NCBI GenBank assembly: GCA_029960085.1
Contig: JASCPG010000002.1
Location: 1 to 64,000, forward strand
From: Microbacteriaceae bacterium PS02067
GTDB taxonomy: Bacteria > Actinomycetota > Actinomycetes > Actinomycetales > Microbacteriaceae
Length of the DNA stretch: 64,000 nt
Direction: 5' to 3'
Shown: positions 62,238 to 64,000 of the stretch, one piece after another
How positions within the stretch are numbered: the stretch's first letter is position 1
Layout: each line of letters begins with the position of its first letter
Translations under genes and position numbers: made by a program
The notes under the pieces: model-generated
Told to the model about the DNA's origin: nothing
The model's input: the letters and a program-made list of their open reading frames with translations, nothing else
The model's database searches: none

Positions 62238-63464
62238 TCAGTGGTGGCCGGCGCCGACCTTGGACCCCGCGATGGGCTTGGCCGCGCCCGAGGCGAAGCC
62301 GCTCATCGCGATCAGCGCGACGATGATCCACAGTGTGTTCAGGATGCCGATCTGGTGGCTGATCCAGCCGAGGACGGGCGGTCCGCACAAGAACGCGATG
62401 TAGCCGATGGTGGCGGCCGCCGACACGGATGCCGCGGCCTTGGCCGGGTCGTCCGCGGCCGCGGACATGCCGAGTGGGAATCCGAGGGACGCCCCCGCGC
62501 CCCACAGCGCGACGCCGATGTAGGCGACGGGCAGGTTCGGCGCGAGGATGAAGACGATGAGGCCGATGCCCGCCGTGACCGACAGGATGCGGAGCGTCCA
62601 CACGCGGCCGATCCGGTCGACGAGCGGACCGCCCAGGGCGCGGAAGGCCGTCATCGACACGGAGAACACCGTGAGGAAGATCGCTCCCGTCGCCTCCTTC
62701 TGGTGGTGACCGTCGACGACTGCGATGGTGAGCCAGTCGTTCGCGCTCCCCTCGGCGAACGCCATCCCGAGGACGATCGCCCCGATCGCGTAGGTCCGCG
62801 GATCGCGCCACACCGCGAGTGCCGCGCGCAGGCGCTCGCCGCGCGAGGCCGCGTGCTCGCCCTCCTCCGTTCGCGCCGCGTGCGCGGGGACGAACCGCAA
62901 CGCGACCGTGCAGACGATGGCGAAGAGAATCGCCACGGCGCCGAGGTGCCAGGCGACACCGACGCCCCACGCGGCCATGGGGATGCCGATCCCCGCACCA
63001 GCAACGGTGCCGAGGCTGTAGAAGGCGTGGAACAGGGGCATCAGCGTCTTGCCGAACTCCTGCTCGACGGCGGCCGCCTCGACGTTCATCATGACGTCGG
63101 TGGCTCCGAAGCAGAAGCCGAGGAAGGCGAGACCGGTCACGGCGATCGGGTACGCGCCGAGAACGTCGACAGCGAGCGCCGCGATCAGGAGCCCGGCCGA
63201 TACCCCGATGACGGTGGCGGACAGTCCGCGCTTCGCGCCCCATCGCGCGACGATGACGTTCGCCGACATCACGCCGAGGAGCGACCCGGCACCCAGAGCG
63301 AACAGCAGCCCGCCGATCTGGAAGTCGTCGATGCCGAGGCGCGTCTTGATGGTCGGAAGCCGCGATGCCCACGAGGCCAGGGCGACGCCGCACAGCAGGA
63401 AGAGCGTGAAGATCGCCGCGCGCCAGCGGACGAGGCGGGGACGGTCGAGGGCCGGGAGGGTCAT
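62238..63464 (-). CDS. MFS transporter (FucP/YbjJ-like)
   Basis: 408 aa from ATG 63464; GTG/ATG codons 12 residues upstream lie in the operator region. Twelve hydrophobic segments. An early [34 protein letters not shown] matches the YbjJ-like branch of the major facilitator superfamily, and the inter-domain loop is rich in Arg/Glu ([20 protein letters not shown]). The substrate is unknown, but divergent pairing with a LacI-type regulator suggests a sugar or related compound. Confidence 0.88.
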   Translation of the reverse strand: MTLPALDRPRLVRWRAAIFTLFLLCGVALASWASRLPTIKTRLGIDDFQIGGLLFALGAGSLLGVMSANVIVARWGAKRGLSATVIGVSAGLLIAALAVDVLGAYPIAVTGLAFLGFCFGATDVMMNVEAAAVEQEFGKTLMPLFHAFYSLGTVAGAGIGIPMAAWGVGVAWHLGAVAILFAIVCTVALRFVPAHAARTEEGEHAASRGERLRAALAVWRDPRTYAIGAIVLGMAFAEGSANDWLTIAVVDGHHQKEATGAIFLTVFSVSMTAFRALGGPLVDRIGRVWTLRILSVTAGIGLIVFILAPNLPVAYIGVALWGAGASLGFPLGMSAAADDPAKAAASVSAAATIGYIAFLCGPPVLGWISHQIGILNTLWIIVALIAMSGFASGAAKPIAGSKVGAGHH

Positions 63465-63479
63465 CACGCGATGAGTATA

Positions 63480-63493
63480 TCGAATCGATTCGA
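63480..63493. promoter_or_regulatory. 14-bp palindromic operator between MFS and LacI genes
   Basis: TCGAATCGATTCGA, a perfect palindrome with a central CG as in LacI-family operators. It lies 16 bp from the MFS start and 45 bp from the LacI start, where a repressor would control both. Confidence 0.6.
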
Positions 63494-63537
63494 CAATCAC
63501 GGGCGGAGGGCGTGAAGCCGGTTACGATGCAGGGATG

Positions 63538-64000
63538 ATGACGACGCGGCGCGCAACGATCGCCGACGTCGCTCGCTCCGCTGGGGTGGCGCCGTCGACG
63601 GCATCCGTCGTCTTCAGCGGCAAGGGTCCGGTGTCGGATGCCACCCGCCGCCGCGTCATGGCCGCGGCGGCGGACCTCGGCTACGTCGGGCCCGACCCGA
63701 TGGCCGCGTCGCTGCGGCGCGGACGTAGCGGCATCGTCGGGGTCGTCGTCGGGTCGAACCTCAATGACATGTTCCGCGATCCCGTGCAACGCCTCCTCAT
63801 GGACGGGCTCGCCGAGGCGATCGCGCCGCGCGGCGCGGGACTGCTGCTCCTGCGCAGCCACAAGGCCGTGGAGAACGCCCCCACGCTCATGACGGCACCG
63901 CTCGATGCCGCCGTCCTGATCGGATGCGACGGCCCGCTCCGCGACTCGCTGAACGAGGCGCATCTGCGAGGTCTTCCGATCGTCGTGATCGAGGGGGACG
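63538..64000 (+). CDS. LacI family transcriptional regulator (3' end outside window)
   Basis: Starts at ATG 63538 (ATG 63535 just before it), and the frame is still open at the right edge, with about 154 residues visible. N-terminal LacI helix-turn-helix and hinge: [20 protein letters not shown], then [20 protein letters not shown]. The first subdomain of the periplasmic-binding-protein-like sensor follows ([20 protein letters not shown], then [11 protein letters not shown]). The effector is probably a sugar. It most likely represses the divergent MFS gene and itself through the palindrome at 63480. Confidence 0.92.
   Translation, partial: MTTRRATIADVARSAGVAPSTASVVFSGKGPVSDATRRRVMAAAADLGYVGPDPMAASLRRGRSGIVGVVVGSNLNDMFRDPVQRLLMDGLAEAIAPRGAGLLLLRSHKAVENAPTLMTAPLDAAVLIGCDGPLRDSLNEAHLRGLPIVVIEGD

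Overview
The window looks like the chromosomal origin region of a high-G+C actinobacterium, most likely a Microbacteriaceae member such as Microbacterium. The basis is the gene order parB-parA-rsmG-khpB-yidC-yidD-rnpA-rpmH | dnaA-dnaN-recF-dciA-gyrB-gyrA, the nearby crgA / srtE / pknB-pknA-pbpA-rodA-pstP-fhaB-fhaA block, an actinobacterial NucS, and dense use of the GGATGCC/GGCATCC word. No rRNA operon, IS transposase, prophage or CRISPR-cas was seen.

Layout. 0-2.8 kb: a truncated membrane protein, then a leftward operon of a small WXG-like protein, a DUF1023-type alpha/beta hydrolase with its own WXG-like N-terminus, and a lipoprotein. 2.8-9 kb: 82-nt palindromic repeats and a leftward peptide-type ABC importer. 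9.0-9.8 kb: a chimeric gene, the front half of an ABC ATPase fused in frame to the back half of a NarL/LuxR response regulator. 10-17.4 kb: DUF779 and aldehyde dehydrogenase genes, a MarR/EamA divergent pair with a 32-bp operator, malQ, and a GAF-domain regulator. 17.5-26.4 kb: cca, a methyltransferase, DUF6049-murJ, and trxB and trxA, each preceded by a GGAAY-N18-GTT (SigR-type) promoter. 26.4-33.3 kb: the partition and ribosome/membrane-biogenesis cluster on the minus strand. 33.3-43.7 kb: dnaA, oriC, dnaN, recF, dciA, gyrB, gyrA and a DUF3566 protein on the plus strand. 43.8-49 kb: tRNA-Ile, tRNA-Ala, NUDIX, YbaK, cyclophilin, rhomboid, CrgA, class E sortase and an amidotransferase. 49-58 kb: the conserved kinase/cell-wall operon. 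58-64 kb: tRNA-Leu, a 100-bp tandem repeat array, a GntR/FCD regulator, a cold-shock protein, a HAD phosphatase, a lipoprotein, NucS, and a divergent MFS/LacI pair running off the window.

How it works together. Genes flanking oriC point mostly away from it, so replication, segregation and envelope-growth genes are largely read with the fork. ParA/ParB act on nine parS sites packed into 2.3 kb between parA and rsmG. Eight of these lie inside a repeated B-parS-A unit built from two inverted palindromes. In one unit a GIY-YIG nuclease gene sits where parS should be. The same type of inverted palindrome pair recurs between gyrB and gyrA, before tRNA-Ile, in the ABC operon, and as seven tandem copies after tRNA-Leu. 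This REPIN-like repeat family, its link to parS and the embedded nuclease are the most interesting material in the window, followed by the chimeric ABC/LuxR gene.
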